Origin: Roseiarcus sp963780825
Lineage (GTDB): Bacteria > Pseudomonadota > Alphaproteobacteria > Rhizobiales > Beijerinckiaceae
DNA length: 64,000 bases
Reading direction: 5' to 3'
NCBI GenBank assembly: GCA_963780825.1
Contig: CAWADL010000024.1
Span: 832,580 to 896,579 of the forward strand
The notes beneath the pieces were generated by a model, which was given only the letters and a program-made list of their open reading frames with translations, ran no database searches and was not told the DNA's origin. The translations under genes and the position numbers were made by a program. Of the stretch, positions 1 to 10,007 are shown piece after piece; within the stretch, counting starts at the first letter, position 1, and each line of letters opens with the position of its first letter.

Positions 1-324
1 GATCTGATGCTTGGAATCGCCATCGGTCAAAAGTTGCAAACCTTGCTAGGCCACTGCCCAGAAAATCAACCGGGACAACAATGCAAGGGGCAGACCGAGG
101 GCACGCGTCCATAAGGACATTGATTGGTCGACGGATATAGTCCCCGAAGGCCCTGGCGTCTAAACCGGCCGGCGTTTTCGTGGAATCAAAGGCGCGCCCT
201 GTAGCCGCGATCTCCAGATCGCGGTGGCTGCGAGATCGCCCCTTGCCGGTAGGCGACGATCACCGAGACACCGCGATCTGGAGATCGCGGCTACAGGCCC
301 GCTTCTATCTGATTGCAGACAGCT
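1..324. other. Left-edge stretch without a recognisable gene
   Basis: No reading frame here resembles a protein family I know. The only clear structure is the palindromic repeat at 200-295. The stop codon of the leftward radical SAM gene lies at 325, so this is the 3' flank of that gene. Confidence 0.5.
200..295. repeat. Palindromic intergenic repeat, TGTAGCCGCG family
   Basis: Two perfect 25-base inverted arms lie at 200-224 and 271-295, each beginning or ending with TGTAGCCGCG, and each arm is itself a small hairpin (CCGCGATCT / AGATCGCGG). A relative with the same outer bases lies at 59896-59988. It is placed just after the 3' end of the radical SAM gene, so it could also act as a transcription terminator; there is no T-run to prove that. 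Confidence 0.85.
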
Positions 325-1476
325 CTAAACCAGCGCGCGCTCTATCCGGCTTCGCTCTTCGAGAAAAACATCGTGAGCTGGGCGAATGCCGCAGAGGTGT
401 GCCCCATCCTGCCGGAACACGGTGCATTTGTCGCAGATCGTTTCGACCCGATCTTCGGTCGGTGCGGTCTTCGAAAAAAGCATACGCGCGGAACGGTATG
501 TTTTGTTGTTCCAAATTTCCGATACCGAGCTTGTGCGGAGGTTGCCGAAATCCTGTCTGCTGTCGTGTGCGAAGCAACAGGGCGTAACGCCGCCTCCCGG
601 ATAGATGAACATCGATCGGTAGAGGTAAAAACAGGTTTGATCGAATACGTATCCGCGGTCCTCGACGAGTTTCGGGTGCCGCTCCCAGTACAGTGGGTTT
701 TCCGGCATCCATTTCTCTTGCAGCCGGGTGTCATGCATATCTTCCGGTGGCACACCGGGCGAAACGAAACGCAAGAGGTCGACCCCGATCTCGGCCGCCA
801 TCTTCCGGGCCTGATCCATTTCGTGCTCGTTGTGCTTGAAGACGATGAACTGCCATTCGACGAAAGGCTTCTTGGAATTGAGCGCCTTCTTCGCCGCAAG
901 CAGCCGCTTCATATTGTCGAACACCTCGCCGATATCGCCGCGAACGCGGTACTGCTGATAGGCTTCTTGCGAAACTCCATCGAGCGAAACGGTGACGTAG
1001 TCCAACCCGCTTCTCACGAAATCGTTGACGTCGACGGGCTGCGGCCAGTTGAAGTTGGAACTGATATTCGTGCCCACCCGGTTGCGGTGGGTGTGTTCGA
1101 TGATCGAGAAAACGTCGGGATTGAGCAGCGGCTCGCCGTGGTTGTATAGCGACACAACCAGCGCATATTCCTTTATCTTATCGAATATGGCTTTGTATTG
1201 ATCGAGCGAAAGCATGTCCTGCCGCCGGGCAATCGTCGTATTTCCCGTTGGGCACAGAGGGCAGCGGAGATTGCAGACGTTGCAGACATCGATGATGTAA
1301 TAATAGGGCAGGCATCGCAGGATTGTCTTTTGCTGGCGCAATTCCCATTCCGCCAGCATAATGTTCGCCAGTTTTTTTGGCGTGCCATAGTTCAAGATTT
1401 TCGGCACATGCCGACTGTGACGCCGCAGCTTGCCAAACAACTGCATTGCACTGAGCTGAGAGCTTTTGGCGTCCAT
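325..1476 (-). CDS. Radical SAM protein with SPASM C-terminal domain
   Basis: The N-terminal half carries the radical SAM cluster motif CNLRCPLC (CxxxCxxC), followed by the NHGEPLLNP stretch typical of the SAM-binding part. The C-terminal third has a SPASM-like cysteine set (a CC pair in VTPCCF, then CDKC), which in the family binds auxiliary iron-sulfur clusters. The chosen ATG at 1476 is preceded by GGGA; ATG at 1485 and 1530 are alternatives. Substrate is unknown. Such proteins modify peptides, sugars or lipids. Its position beside a sugar dehydrogenase and oxidoreductase suggests a tailoring role in the same cluster, which is inference. Confidence 0.85.
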   Translation of the reverse strand: MDAKSSQLSAMQLFGKLRRHSRHVPKILNYGTPKKLANIMLAEWELRQQKTILRCLPYYYIIDVCNVCNLRCPLCPTGNTTIARRQDMLSLDQYKAIFDKIKEYALVVSLYNHGEPLLNPDVFSIIEHTHRNRVGTNISSNFNWPQPVDVNDFVRSGLDYVTVSLDGVSQEAYQQYRVRGDIGEVFDNMKRLLAAKKALNSKKPFVEWQFIVFKHNEHEMDQARKMAAEIGVDLLRFVSPGVPPEDMHDTRLQEKWMPENPLYWERHPKLVEDRGYVFDQTCFYLYRSMFIYPGGGVTPCCFAHDSRQDFGNLRTSSVSEIWNNKTYRSARMLFSKTAPTEDRVETICDKCTVFRQDGAHLCGIRPAHDVFLEERSRIERALV

Positions 1477-1674
1477 TTTTCCCATCAGGGCGATGCTTCG
1501 CCTATCTGCGAAACCAACGGCCGGGCGCATTTCGCGCAAGAGCCTGAGGCAATTGGGCGCGTCTCCGAACGTCCAGACGCGCCGCCTATCACAGCGGCCG
1601 AACTCTTACACAAACAACGAAATCGGGCAAGAGCGGCGCCAGCGTGAAGCGCGTGGCGAAACGGCATTAGTTGA

Positions 1675-3277
1675 CTAAAACGCCTGCGCGATCTTCTCGG
1701 TGGCGCGCAGGCTATTGGCGATAATCGTCAGACTCGGATTGATGCCGCCACTCGACGGGAAGAAGGAGCCGTCGAGGACATAGAGATTGTCGAGGTCGTG
1801 CGCGCGGTTATCGCGATCGAGCACGCTGGTCCGCGGGTCGTCGCCAAAGCGGCAGGTCCCGCAGACGTGACTTCCGTTGAGGGCCCCCGCGGGCAAAGGC
1901 ACAACGTCAAACAACGGCGCCACTGCGCGTCCGAAGGCGTCGCTCATCATCCGCGCCCGCTGCCGAAGCTCATCGGGATAGTGGTAGCTGTACACGATAT
2001 CGTCGTCCGCGCCGGGCTTGGCTGTGACATGATTTTGGGGATACGGGAGGTCCTCCACAATGCCCGCAAAAACTGTCCATGAACGCGTCATAAACGCTGC
2101 CCTCTTTGCAAACTCGTGCAGAAGGCGACCAGGGAGAAACCTTAGCCCACGCTTATATTCGAGCAGAAACGCCATCAGCTCATCAGGATTTGCGGTCGGA
2201 TGCGCATGGAAGTTTCCCAACTTCGCGCCGCCGTGGACGTAGAAATCGTTGAGGGACAGACCGTAGCCCATTTCAACATCAGGCTTTCGTGAGCCTCGTT
2301 TGAGGCGCACAAATACACGGCTGGTTGCATGCAGCATCAAATTGCGCCCAACCAAACCCGAGCTGTTAGCCAGGCCATTGGGGAAATGCTCGTTTGCGGA
2401 GCGTTGAAGCAGAGCCGGCGTGAGAAAAGAGTTGGCCGCGACAATAAAGACCCGCGCCCGCAATTCCACCCGACCCTGGTTCGAACTCACAAATAACGCG
2501 CTCGACCGTCCGCGCGCTCGCCTCAAGCCGGGTTGCGCGACAGTTCGAAAGGATCCGGGCCCCGAACCGTTCGAGCGCCGGAAACAGACAAATGCGCGCA
2601 GCGTCATTGCGGCACGCTCTCGGGCAGAGCATGCCCGCGCAGCCGTCGCAACCCGGCAGATACTCCAATGCTGAATGAATCCGATACGGATTGAGTCCGC
2701 TCCCCCTCAGCGCGTCGGAAATCGCGACTTCCCTCTCAGTCGCCGGCGGTGGATCAAGAAGCGGCCCCATCGAGGTCGCCAGAGGGTCTCGGGCGCCTCG
2801 GACCCGATACAAGCTCTCAGCTTGCGCGTAGAACGGCGCCATTTCTTCGTATCCGACGGGCCAAGCTTCAGGCAATGACGTGTCGGAAATGCCTGTGAAG
2901 AAGCGGCGAGGGGTAAAATCCTCCGGCCGGAACCGGTCGAGCACCGCGTTGAATTGCGCCGTCGATCCCCCTGCGCCGGAACCAATCGGCGCCCGCTCCG
3001 CAGCCAAAGCGCCGTCCTCGCCGCTACGGCGATAAAACGGGCGCGGCCACCAACCATAGTTCAGCGCCGTATCGGGGTCTCCTGAAAACTGCGCGCCTAG
3101 AACGACGCTCGGATCGCGGTCGCGGAGTTTGCCTCGCTCGACGAACAATACCGAACGTCCGTGACGCGCGAGGTTGAACCCTGCTGTCGCGCCGCCGGCC
3201 CCGGCGCCGATCACGATGACGTCCCATAAGTGACCCTCGGCGTCCTTCGGAGCGACCTCCAATGCGGCCGGCGTCAT
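1675..3277 (-). CDS. GMC-family FAD-dependent oxidoreductase, frameshifted as assembled
   Basis: The N-terminal part (from 3277) has the FAD dinucleotide-binding motif VIGAGAGG and a cysteine-rich loop (CDGCAGMLC). The C-terminal part, ending at 1675, has the GMC C-terminal signature with HVCGTCRFG and SGGINPSLTI. The two halves are in different frames and meet at about 2470-2500, where the same DNA reads either VICEFEPG or FVSSNQGRVEL. One base gained or lost there explains the break. The start ATG overlaps the stop of the upstream Gfo/Idh/MocA gene (ATGA), so the two are probably translationally coupled. GMC enzymes oxidise alcohols or sugars; the substrate is unknown. Confidence 0.82.
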
Positions 3278-4248
3278 GAAGCGCGGAGCGTTCCCCGCAA
3301 AGCGAGCCCCGCCTTCTCATACATCGCGTCCAGCACGCGCGCTGTTGACACGGCGTCCTCAGGCGGAGGCGCGTCGGACGGCTCGCCCCTGACGCTTTTG
3401 GCGAAGGCCTCGAGTTGGAGGCGGTATGTGGATTGCGTCGGCAACGGCTCGCGGATTAACTCGCCATTTCGCTCATATTTGAGACCGCCGCCGTCCCATT
3501 TGATCGATCCCTTCTCACAGATCACCACGACATCGCCGCGCGGCATATAGAGACCGCGAACCCCGAACTCGATGACGCCTTCAGCCCCGGAGGGAAGACG
3601 AACCGGCGCTCGCATCCAACGATCGATTTGGGGGTGACTGCACTTGTGAGACACCGACGAGACCTCGGGCTCTTCGCCAGACACATAGCGTAAGCCAAAG
3701 GCGGCATAACATCCTACATCGAGCCCGGCGCCGCCGCCGAGCGCGAAATTTTGACGGAAGTCGTCCTTGGCCATCGGCGTATACGGCGATCGAAAACAAG
3801 ACTCGACGCGAAGCAACCGGCCGAACTCCCCCCCAGCAACCAGCTCCCGCTGGCGCCGCAACCTGTCCATGAAGCGGATGTGCATCGCTTCAACCAAGGT
3901 CTTTCCGAGGCGCTTCGCACACGAAACCAGCTCCTCGGCCTGTTGCGCGTTCGCGGCGAGCGGCTTTTCACAAATGACATGTTTGCCTGCTTCGAGCGCG
4001 CGGCGCACCCACTCGTGATGCAGCGCCGGGGGAAGCGCGACATAGACCGCGTCGATGTCGCTCGCCTTCAGCAACGCCTCATACGAGCCGAAAGCGCGCG
4101 GAATTCCATGCTGCGCCGCATACGCCTCCGCCCGGCTCTGAGCCCGCGATGCGATCGCGCTGACTTCGACGCCGGGCGTCTCTTTGGCCGGCGCCAAAAG
4201 CCCGTACGGCACGACCCGCGCCGTTCCCAATACGCCAATGCGGATCAT
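3274..4248 (-). CDS. Gfo/Idh/MocA family sugar-type dehydrogenase
   Basis: The protein opens with IRIGVLGTARV, a Rossmann NAD(P)-binding start. CEKPLAAN is the family motif with the conserved lysine of the active site. Length (about 324 residues) is normal. I prefer the ATG at 4248, which has GGAGG 13 bases upstream; a TTG at 4281 would extend it by 11 residues. It overlaps the GMC oxidoreductase by four bases, so the pair probably acts on the same sugar or cyclitol. The substrate cannot be told from sequence. Confidence 0.88.
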   Translation of the reverse strand: MIRIGVLGTARVVPYGLLAPAKETPGVEVSAIASRAQSRAEAYAAQHGIPRAFGSYEALLKASDIDAVYVALPPALHHEWVRRALEAGKHVICEKPLAANAQQAEELVSCAKRLGKTLVEAMHIRFMDRLRRQRELVAGGEFGRLLRVESCFRSPYTPMAKDDFRQNFALGGGAGLDVGCYAAFGLRYVSGEEPEVSSVSHKCSHPQIDRWMRAPVRLPSGAEGVIEFGVRGLYMPRGDVVVICEKGSIKWDGGGLKYERNGELIREPLPTQSTYRLQLEAFAKSVRGEPSDAPPPEDAVSTARVLDAMYEKAGLALRGTLRAS

Positions 4249-4649
4249 GGATTTGATCAATCCTCCGAAAAACCCCGCCAAGGCTCAGTGACAACGGCTG
4301 CCGCGCTGCGGTCGGATCGCCACGTCGATGGCTCATGCGCTAAGCATTCCGAAACTACAGGGTCGACGTTAGCCCCGTCAACCAAGCCGCCCTGGGGATG
4401 TTGCAAAACAAATTATTTCTTGGCCTATAAGGCTCACTGGTGTTACGAAAGGTCGTTGTGGGCTCTGGAAGACATTCAGACGAGGCCTCGCCACATGCGG
4501 CTCATGTGATGAGTTGATTTTGAAGTGTCACGTTTTCGGTCAATGTCTCTAGCCCTCGGCCGCGCAGCTTCCGGACCGGACCGCGATGAGGCCGGAGACG
4601 TTGCTCCGCGGTTCGTTATCGCTCTACATATGCTGGGAGGAGCGGGCAC

Positions 4650-5657
4650 ATGAACACGCGCGTGAGCGTAGACGCAGACAGACAGTTCCAGAACCCGCTC
4701 GTCGGCGTGCCGCTTGTCGAGTCCCCGTTCTTCTATGAGGCTTTGGCCGCGTCAGACCTCGATGCGGCGACCCGGGGCATCGCTACGCAACTCTATGAGA
4801 ACGGCTGGGCCGTCATCGATTTTCCTGACCCCGAGATCGACGCGCGCGCCGAACGCATCAAGACGTCGCTGCATCCTCATTATGCCTGGGATCACTGGCG
4901 CACGAAGGGATGGCGTGACAACGACGGCCTACGCATCCAGGATGCCTACGCCTCCAATGCCGATGTCCAGCAGATTGCGGCCAACCCAAAGATCTTGGCG
5001 CTGCTCTCCAAGCTTTACGGAAAACAGGCATGGCCGTTTCAAACACTGAATTTTCCGGTTGGCACGCAGCAACATTTCCATTCGGATTCACTCCACTTCA
5101 GCTCCGTGCCCGAGCGTTTCATGTGTGGAGTATGGGTCGCGCTTGAGGACATAGGCCCGTCGCAAGGCCCACTGATGTATTATTCAGGCAGCCACAAATG
5201 GCCGATTTTCGTCAACGAACATCTCGGCCTGTGCCGGGCCGGCGACCCGAACCAACCCAGTCAGAAACCATTCGAGAGGTTGTGGGAGGAGCTCGTGCGG
5301 GTCAACGGCGAGGCGCCGACGCTGTTCCAAGCGAAGAAGGGACAGGCCCTGATCTGGGCCGCCAACCTGCTGCACGGCGGATCGCGCCAGACCAATCCGG
5401 ATGTGACCCGCTGGTCGCAGGTCACACACTACTTCTTCGAGGGCTGCAGCTACTATTCTCCGATGGAGAGCGATCCGTTCTATGGCCGCATCTTCTACCG
5501 CAGCCATCGAAATATCGCGAACGGGCAGATGATGCCCAACATGTATTCCGGCCGCAAGGTGCCGCCCTGGTTCGTTCGGTGGATGACTTTCAGGACAGTC
5601 AAGCGGCAGATCTTCAGTCACTATTGGCAAAAGATTGCCGCTAGAGGCGGCGGGTGA
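4650..5657 (+). CDS. Phytanoyl-CoA dioxygenase (PhyH) family iron/2-oxoglutarate oxygenase
   Basis: The 335-residue protein shows a complete iron triad: H144-S-D146 in QHFHSDSLHF and a distal His242 in NLLHGGSRQT, with Arg254 a candidate for 2-oxoglutarate binding. GGAGG lies 9 bases before the ATG. PhyH-family members hydroxylate small molecules, often in natural-product or surface-glycan pathways. It is divergent from the Gfo/Idh-GMC pair and followed by a cupin gene. The intact HxD here contrasts with the HxG in the oxygenase at 10270-11562. Confidence 0.85.
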   Translation: MNTRVSVDADRQFQNPLVGVPLVESPFFYEALAASDLDAATRGIATQLYENGWAVIDFPDPEIDARAERIKTSLHPHYAWDHWRTKGWRDNDGLRIQDAYASNADVQQIAANPKILALLSKLYGKQAWPFQTLNFPVGTQQHFHSDSLHFSSVPERFMCGVWVALEDIGPSQGPLMYYSGSHKWPIFVNEHLGLCRAGDPNQPSQKPFERLWEELVRVNGEAPTLFQAKKGQALIWAANLLHGGSRQTNPDVTRWSQVTHYFFEGCSYYSPMESDPFYGRIFYRSHRNIANGQMMPNMYSGRKVPPWFVRWMTFRTVKRQIFSHYWQKIAARGGG

Positions 5658-5799
5658 GCGGGGATTGCTGACGCCGAGAAGCGCGCGCGCTGACTGACAG
5701 ACCTTAGTTGGCGGAGCGCGCTTGGGTCCTTGGACATCGTCCGCAATTGGCTCAAGGCGACGTCAACAATCGACTAACAATTGGAGGCATAGCCCAGCG

Positions 5800-6186
5800 A
5801 TGGTCGAGAACGATGGGTTTTACTTTGGCAACGCGGATGACGACCAAGTGCGCGGCAGCGGGTGGTTTGTCGGTCAGTTTGTTGCTGCGGGTCTCAGGCG
5901 CCAGACCGACGTCGAACTGAAATGGGGCGTCCACCCCGGTGGCGATAAACGGCCCAGCCCCTGGGCAACCAAGACCGGAACCACGATTTCTGTGTTGGTC
6001 GAGGGCCGAATAAAAATCACCTTCCACGTGAACGGGACATTGCAGACGGTCACGCTTCAAACGAAGGGCGACTATGTCATTTTCGGACCTGAGGTTGTCC
6101 ACTCCTGGGAGGCTATCGGCGAAACGATAGTCTTATCAGTCCGATTTCCATCTATTGAAGTCGGCTCCTCAGCGACCGGGACCTAG
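5800..6186 (+). CDS. Small cupin-like protein of unknown function
   Basis: About 128 residues. The pattern WATKTGTTISVLVEGRI and FGPEVVHSWEA resembles a single beta-barrel cupin, with few obvious metal ligands beyond the histidine of VVHSW. GGAGG at about 5783 precedes the ATG at 5800, which decides the start over an upstream in-frame ATG at 5722. It lies 140 bases after the PhyH gene in the same direction. It could be a sugar-binding or isomerase-type cupin; no firm function is claimed. Confidence 0.65.
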   Translation: MVENDGFYFGNADDDQVRGSGWFVGQFVAAGLRRQTDVELKWGVHPGGDKRPSPWATKTGTTISVLVEGRIKITFHVNGTLQTVTLQTKGDYVIFGPEVVHSWEAIGETIVLSVRFPSIEVGSSATGT

Positions 6187-6214
6187 GCTACAGCCTATGT
6201 GGCTACCATCGTCC

Positions 6215-7216
6215 TCAATGCTTTTGTTCACGGGACGTTTGCGTATCGATCTGCTTGCTGGATTGCAACATCGAGCGCACCAACTCGGCGAGCTCGACGC
6301 AGATCTGAGCGAAAGCGGACACCAGAAAATGGAATGAGAGACCGGCGACCACGAGAATCCTCATGGAATTGGTTGACGAGCTCTCAAGGTGTTTGCGGAA
6401 GTAGCGATAGTTGTATATCTCAAACAAAAACAGTTGCCGAAAGCGCACGGCCAATGTCGCCGCGGTGCCTCCTTTATGATTGAGATGGATGATCGCCGCG
6501 GTCGGCAAATAGTAGCATTTGTATCCAGCCTCGGCGATCCGTTTGCAGTAGTCGGCGTCGACATGATAAAACAAGCTGGGGTCGAGATGGCCGACTTTTT
6601 CCATCACCGTCCGCGGCATCATCGAGGCGGCGCCCGAGACGTAACCGGCGACGATCGGTTGGGTAAGGTCCTGCCCGATATGCAGGAGATGTCGGCTCGT
6701 AAAGCGATTGTTTGGGAACAGTTTGGCGAGAAACGAACGCGATCCCGCGATCGCCGCGGACGCGCTGGGAAGAGCTTTGGCCGATGGTTGGAGCGTCCCA
6801 TCTGCATTGAGCAATTTGCAACCGACCATACCCGCTTCCGGGTGCTGTCGCAGAAACGCAATCATGTCGTCGAGCGCCTTCGGCAACACCAGCGTATCGT
6901 TGTTGAGCAGCAACACGTATCGCCCCTGCGCCTCATCGAACGCCCAGTTGTTCGAGGGCGCATAGTTGCGATTGACTTCCCCGCGCAACACGCGAACGTC
7001 GGGAAACTCGGAACGCACCATTTCGGTCGTCCCGTCCTTCGAGGCGTCATCAACGAGGATGATTTCAAACGTCTCGCTTGGCGGGCTCTGGTAAATCGAT
7101 CTAAGGCAATCTGCGACGATATCGCGCGTATTGTAGCAAGAGATAATGATCGTCAGCACGATATTGGGGCTTCTCTCCCCGATCTCGATCGAGCTAGGGG
7201 CGCTCATTTGATCCAC
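6215..7216 (-). CDS. Family 2 glycosyltransferase
   Basis: A GT-A fold enzyme of about 333 residues. It starts with LTIIISCYNTRD, then ILVDDASKDGT and LLLNNDTLV, where the NND replaces the DxD metal and nucleotide-sugar site as is common in rhamnosyltransferase-like members. HVDADYCKR matches the ED-Y acceptor and catalytic-base region. A hydrophobic stretch near the C terminus (about residues 285-310) suggests membrane association. GTG at 7216 or ATG at 7207 may be the start. It probably adds a sugar to a lipid-linked or surface glycan with the sugar transferase at 9159-10007. Confidence 0.88.
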   Translation of the reverse strand: MDQMSAPSSIEIGERSPNIVLTIIISCYNTRDIVADCLRSIYQSPPSETFEIILVDDASKDGTTEMVRSEFPDVRVLRGEVNRNYAPSNNWAFDEAQGRYVLLLNNDTLVLPKALDDMIAFLRQHPEAGMVGCKLLNADGTLQPSAKALPSASAAIAGSRSFLAKLFPNNRFTSRHLLHIGQDLTQPIVAGYVSGAASMMPRTVMEKVGHLDPSLFYHVDADYCKRIAEAGYKCYYLPTAAIIHLNHKGGTAATLAVRFRQLFLFEIYNYRYFRKHLESSSTNSMRILVVAGLSFHFLVSAFAQICVELAELVRSMLQSSKQIDTQTSREQKH

Positions 7217-7281
7217 GTCGTCACAAGCCGCTGGTTCAGCGATTGATCCGCCGACCGCACCAATAACATCGGGAGAGCGCG

Positions 7282-7812
7282 ATGGCTTATACGGAATACA
7301 CGCTGTGGCTCATACCTAGCGAGCCGATGCGTTCGTCGTTGCGCTCGACGATAATTCAGTTGGCGGCGAAGCTCGACGCCGTGGCGTTCGAACCGCATGT
7401 AACCCTCTTCTGCGGACCGTCCGACGACGGCGAGGTGCTCACCGTCGCTCGCCGGATCGGCAAACAATTTCCGCCGATTGAGCTGATAGCCAATCATTTG
7501 GACCATTCGGACGCTTACACCAAGACCCTATTCATTCAGTTCCAGGAGTCTGCCCTGGCTCGACAAATGTTTTCGCTCGCGGCCGCGGGGTTTTCTCGGC
7601 CCTCCGACTACATCCTAAATCCGCATCTCAGCCTGCTCTACAAGAACCAAACCGCGGAGACCCGGCAAAAGCTTTGCGAGACGCTCGACGCCAGGTTTGG
7701 CAGCTACAGCTTTGATCGTATCCGAATGATTGAGACCGAAATACCTATCGAGGATGAGGGGCCGATTCGACGCTGGCGGTTGGTCTGCGAGGAGCCGCTG
7801 CTCGGGTCCTAG
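7282..7812 (+). CDS. 2H phosphoesterase superfamily protein (cyclic phosphodiesterase / 2'-5' RNA ligase-like)
   Basis: Two HxT/S motifs define the family: H39-V-T41 in FEPHVTLFCG and H115-L-S117 in LNPHLSLLY. Length of 176 residues fits plant-type cyclic phosphodiesterases and bacterial ThpR relatives. GGGAGA precedes the ATG. Family members hydrolyse cyclic phosphates on nucleotides or RNA. It is divergent from the glycosyltransferase and may be a housekeeping gene inside the cluster. Confidence 0.82.
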   Translation: MAYTEYTLWLIPSEPMRSSLRSTIIQLAAKLDAVAFEPHVTLFCGPSDDGEVLTVARRIGKQFPPIELIANHLDHSDAYTKTLFIQFQESALARQMFSLAAAGFSRPSDYILNPHLSLLYKNQTAETRQKLCETLDARFGSYSFDRIRMIETEIPIEDEGPIRRWRLVCEEPLLGS

Positions 7813-7871
7813 GCAATTAAAGCCGCTAGCGGGTACGGCGACCATGAGCGAACGGTTTGAGTTGATACGCG

Positions 7872-9158
7872 TCAAACTGGCTCGCCCGTTGAAACCACCA
7901 TGGGATGTGCGGGGAGTTTCCGCGTCGCCCCCCGGGAAAGGGTCAAACGCGCCAACGGCATGGCCAACGCGGTGCTGAGCAGCGCCATCAGTATCATGGC
8001 GGAAAAGACTCTCGGCGAAATGATGTGCGCATCGAGCAGCACGGATAGTACGATCAACTCCGTCAGCCCCTTGGACTGCAGCAGTGATCCCAGTCCGAGA
8101 GCAACCGGCCATCTTTCGCCGAAAAGCCGGGCCGCCAAGGCGGTTCCGCCGACGATGCCTGCGATGCCAGCGCCGGCTGTGACAAATAAGATATCGAGAA
8201 GCGCGGGCGAACCGAGGTCAATAAAAGTCCGCATGCCCGTGAGGGTAAAAAAGAAGGGCATCAGCAGCGCAACGGTCATGACCTGCAATCGATCGAGTAT
8301 CGGTTCGCGCAGCTCGACCGGCATGACTGCGCCGATCATGAAAGCGCCGATGATATAGTGCAATCCCATGAGTTCTGTGGCCAGCGCCGAAGCGATGGTG
8401 GCGGCCCCTATCAGCACCAACGCGCGCGAGCTGATCGCATCATGTCCCATCCGGGCGATGACCATCGCGCCCAGCACCGGCCGAACGATCTTCACCATAA
8501 CAATCAAATAAACCGGCAGCAGGACGAAAGGAGCGATGAGCGGCAAACCGTATGGCTTTCCGCTTCCTGCTGACGCGAACGTCAAGAGAACGCCCAGCGT
8601 TACCCATAAGATCATATTGTTGATTCCGGCGACGCCGAGCGCGAGATGCCCGAGGCGACTGCCGAGCAGGTTCATCTCCCCGAGTATCGCGCTGAGCACC
8701 GGAAGCGCGCTCATGCTGACACAGATCGCAATCGCCGTCATGAATTCCACGGTTGTGACACCGGGTAGCAGTTCGTTGGGATGTCGGGCCAAGATCCAAG
8801 CCGCCGCCAGGCAGCCAAGCGTCGCCGGCGCCAGAACGTTAGCAGCCGCCATGGCCCAGACGCCGCGTTCGCTACCGTTGAACACTTTGGGATCGAGGTG
8901 CAGGCCGGATATCATCCCGAAGATCAAAACTCCGACAAACGCCACTCCGGAAAACGAGTTGAGTGTCTGGGGATCAGTGAACAGCCGAAAATACTCCGGG
9001 GCCACTCTTCCGAAAATCGAGGGCCCCATGGCGACGCCAACCATGATTTGGACGACGACGAGCGGCAACAAAGTTTTCATGCCGGAAAAGCGCAAGATCA
9101 CTACCGGCAGAGCTACAATCACAAAGGCATCCAGCAGGAACATCGCACTAGCGGTCAT
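7872..9158 (-). CDS. Cation:proton antiporter, CPA2-type
   Basis: A 428-residue membrane protein with about 11-12 hydrophobic segments and the pattern of sodium/hydrogen exchanger family members (YIIGAFMIGAVMP; LLQSKGLTELIVL, where the KG-TE core is conserved). It begins directly after the stop codon of the sugar transferase gene (9159), so both are in one operon. Similar antiporters occur beside natural-product and glycan genes. The ion is unknown. Confidence 0.85.
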   Translation of the reverse strand: MTASAMFLLDAFVIVALPVVILRFSGMKTLLPLVVVQIMVGVAMGPSIFGRVAPEYFRLFTDPQTLNSFSGVAFVGVLIFGMISGLHLDPKVFNGSERGVWAMAAANVLAPATLGCLAAAWILARHPNELLPGVTTVEFMTAIAICVSMSALPVLSAILGEMNLLGSRLGHLALGVAGINNMILWVTLGVLLTFASAGSGKPYGLPLIAPFVLLPVYLIVMVKIVRPVLGAMVIARMGHDAISSRALVLIGAATIASALATELMGLHYIIGAFMIGAVMPVELREPILDRLQVMTVALLMPFFFTLTGMRTFIDLGSPALLDILFVTAGAGIAGIVGGTALAARLFGERWPVALGLGSLLQSKGLTELIVLSVLLDAHIISPRVFSAMILMALLSTALAMPLARLTLSRGATRKLPAHPMVVSTGEPV

Positions 9159-10007
9159 TCAGAACGCCCCGTGTCTGGTGAGCACTCGCCGGATCGTCAG
9201 CAAGACGATTTTCAGATCCAACGCGGCGCTGCGTGTCCGCACATATTCTAGATCGTACGCGAGCGTCTGGCCCCAATCAAGCAACCCGCGGCCGCCGACC
9301 TGGGCAAGCCCGGTGATCCCGGGCTTACAACTGAACTTGATCATCTCCTCGGGCGTGTAAAATTTCAACACTTCCGGCGCCTCTGGACGCGGTCCAACCA
9401 ACCGCATGTCTCCAATCACCACTGACCAGAGATTGGGGAGTTCGTCGATAGACAGCTTGCGCAGAAACCTGCCGATCCGAGTGACGCGCGGGTCATCTTT
9501 GAGGGTGGGAAACTCGCTGCGGAAGCTTTCCGTCGAGAATTTGTAAGCATAGTAGGTTGGAAAGCGCGATCGTGCGTCGTGGTACATGGTGCGGAATTTG
9601 ACGAGCGTGAAATACGCCGGCACGAGATACTCGGCGTTTGGGTCGTAGCCGCCGGGCGGCGGGATCAGATCCACGCGCCCGTCCAAATCGCGCCCGCGCA
9701 CGCGGACCGAACGCGCCGGCCGCCTGTGCAGGAACAATGCGGGGCCGGGAGAGTCGAGACGGACCACGATCGCTGTCAAGATCATCACGGGCAAGCTGAT
9801 GATCAATCCAAACAGCGCAAGCACGATCTCGAACGCGCGGTAGAGCGCCTCGGCCAATACGTTCGACGCCGCGTCAGACGAGGGGGCCGGGATCGCGTGA
9901 ACTTGTCCCACTATTCCCGGTTTCACATTGATTGCTGACGGCTCGTCTCTAGCGGCGGAGGCATTGCCACGCGTATCGTGAAGAGCAATTGAACGCATTT
10001 GCTCCAT
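9159..10007 (-). CDS. Polyprenyl-phosphate sugar-1-phosphate transferase (bacterial sugar transferase)
   Basis: One membrane segment near residues 60-82 is followed by the monotopic phosphoglycosyl transferase domain. Hallmarks are LVKFRTM and DELPNLWSVVIGDM, then LVGPRPE and KPGITGLAQV. The protein lacks the four extra N-terminal membrane helices of WcaJ/WbaP, so it is the short type (282 residues). It would start a surface polysaccharide or glycolipid by moving a sugar phosphate onto undecaprenyl phosphate at the inner membrane. The antiporter gene abuts it. Confidence 0.9.
   Translation of the reverse strand: MEQMRSIALHDTRGNASAARDEPSAINVKPGIVGQVHAIPAPSSDAASNVLAEALYRAFEIVLALFGLIISLPVMILTAIVVRLDSPGPALFLHRRPARSVRVRGRDLDGRVDLIPPPGGYDPNAEYLVPAYFTLVKFRTMYHDARSRFPTYYAYKFSTESFRSEFPTLKDDPRVTRIGRFLRKLSIDELPNLWSVVIGDMRLVGPRPEAPEVLKFYTPEEMIKFSCKPGITGLAQVGGRGLLDWGQTLAYDLEYVRTRSAALDLKIVLLTIRRVLTRHGAF

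Noticed and set aside
200..295. Considered as a CRISPR repeat pair
   Set aside because: There are only two inverted arms and no regular direct repeats with spacers. No CRISPR array or cas gene was seen anywhere in the window.
1675..3277. Considered as two separate GMC-like genes
   Set aside because: The two parts hold complementary halves of one protein and overlap exactly where a one-base shift joins them.
3274..4248. Considered as a second ligC
   Set aside because: It has the CEKP motif of general sugar dehydrogenases and is coupled to a GMC oxidoreductase gene, away from the lig operon.
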